Shown one piece after another: positions 5,587 to 6,159 of a stretch of DNA of 6,159 nt. How positions within the stretch are numbered: position 1 is the stretch's first letter; every line of letters begins with the position of its first letter. Both the position numbers and the translations under genes were made by a program. Source of the stretch: CAUZSH01 sp963582935 (GTDB lineage: Bacteria; Pseudomonadota; Gammaproteobacteria; Francisellales; Francisellaceae); the NCBI GenBank assembly GCA_963582935.1, contig CAUZSH010000078.1, positions 1 to 6,159 on the forward strand, in the 5' to 3' direction. The notes beneath the pieces are model-generated. The model ran no database searches and was not told the DNA's origin. It worked only from the letters and a program-made list of their open reading frames with translations.

Positions 5587-6159
5587 CTATACTTCAATGG
5601 CAGTTTTTTTATAGAATATTTGAACTGCGATTAACTGAATAAAATAACCTATCCCTAAAACTAGCATAGGGATATACATCGATGATTCTCTTGTAAAGTA
5701 TGATAATATGAATGGTGGTATTCCAATGAATAAAAAAGCGGAAAAAGCAAAAGCAGTGGCTAATAGCGTATATCTATACCTGACAGGTAGTCGTCTAGTC
5801 AATAATAGTAATCCCAGAACCCCACATGCTCCGTGAGGTAACGCAAATGCAAAACAATAGATATATAAGGTTATCCATGACGCAGAGCTGATGGCCAAAT
5901 ACATTGGCAGAATTAAAACCAAAGATAATAGTGATCCTATACTATAAACTGCTCTAATATTAGTTATGTTAGCTAATATACCGCCAATAACTGCACCGAC
6001 AACTATTCCGGACAGAATAATAGTAGCCATATGTGCTGTTAAGTCAGGATTCGCATATTTTAATGATATGAGGCTTGGCAAATAAACCATAAAACATCCC
6101 CAAAACAATTGAGTTCCTGCCAACGTCAGTATACCTAACATTAAAACTACCTTATAATT
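5587..6159 (-). CDS. MFS transporter, C-terminal half (start beyond the right edge)
   Basis: This is an inner-membrane secondary transporter of the major facilitator superfamily with unknown substrate. Counted from the internal Met at 6141, the visible 184 residues contain six hydrophobic segments (about 2-25, 38-57, 63-85, 89-114, 122-145 and 154-176), matching helices 7-12 of a standard 12-helix MFS protein, and end at TAG with a short basic tail. The frame stays open without a stop from that Met to the window edge (codons N Y K V V L). An AAGG eight bases before the Met could look like a ribosome site, but a full-length gene of about 400 codons starting outside the window is more likely than a free half-transporter. 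It lies 140 bases upstream of fbpA on the same strand. No clear intrinsic terminator separates them, though fbpA has its own promoter. A link to iron or siderophore transport would be by position only. Confidence 0.8.
   Translation of the reverse strand, partial: NYKVVLMLGILTLAGTQLFWGCFMVYLPSLISLKYANPDLTAHMATIILSGIVVGAVIGGILANITNIRAVYSIGSLLSLVLILPMYLAISSASWITLYIYCFAFALPHGACGVLGLLLLTRRLPVRYRYTLLATAFAFSAFLFIGIPPFILSYFTRESSMYIPMLVLGIGYFIQLIAVQIFYKKTAIEV

Noticed and set aside
5587..6141. Reading the MFS gene as a complete 184-residue six-helix protein or a pseudogene
   Set aside because: The frame is still open at the right edge without an upstream stop, so truncation by the window is the simpler explanation.

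Overview
The window reads as ordinary AT-rich gammaproteobacterial chromosome. It has Shine-Dalgarno starts, a classical sigma-70 promoter and a near-consensus Fur box. Overall composition and style would suit an Acinetobacter/Moraxellaceae-type genome, but that genus guess is an impression, not something the sequence proves. No rRNA, tRNA, CRISPR array, insertion sequence or phage gene was recognised.

Layout: positions 1-120 are a GC-richer island (60 of 120 bases are G or C) with a perfect 9-bp hairpin and open frames on both strands. It is followed by a very AT-rich, apparently non-coding stretch (30 of 120 bases G or C over 121-240) that runs to the first gene. Positions 538-2031 (+) encode a 497-residue APC-superfamily amino acid permease. 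Its last bases overlap, tail to tail, the end of a three-gene minus-strand ABC importer operon: binding protein (4403-5446), fused double permease (2693-4321) and a short ATPase (2028-2696). At the right edge, 5587-6159 (-) is the C-terminal half of an MFS transporter whose start lies outside the window.

The ABC operon is a FbpABC/AfuABC/FutABC-type ferric iron importer. Transcription should start near 5483 from TTGACA-16-TATTAT and cross a Fur box (5455-5473) just before the fbpA start codon, so it should be repressed when iron is plentiful. The secreted FbpA-like protein would capture Fe(III) in the periplasm, the 542-residue FbpB-like membrane protein would pass it inward, and the FbpC-like ATPase would power transport. 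fbpB and fbpC overlap by ATGA and are probably translationally coupled.

The most interesting signals are not genes. They are: (i) a 9-bp inverted repeat that places the fbpB start codon inside a predicted mRNA stem; (ii) a 16-bp-armed hairpin within fbpB exactly where the two permease halves are joined; (iii) three TGACA/TGTCA half-sites phased at 10 bp across the fbp -35 region; and (iv) the left-edge GC island. No clearly new multi-gene system is visible; the window is a known type of iron importer with unusual cis-elements.
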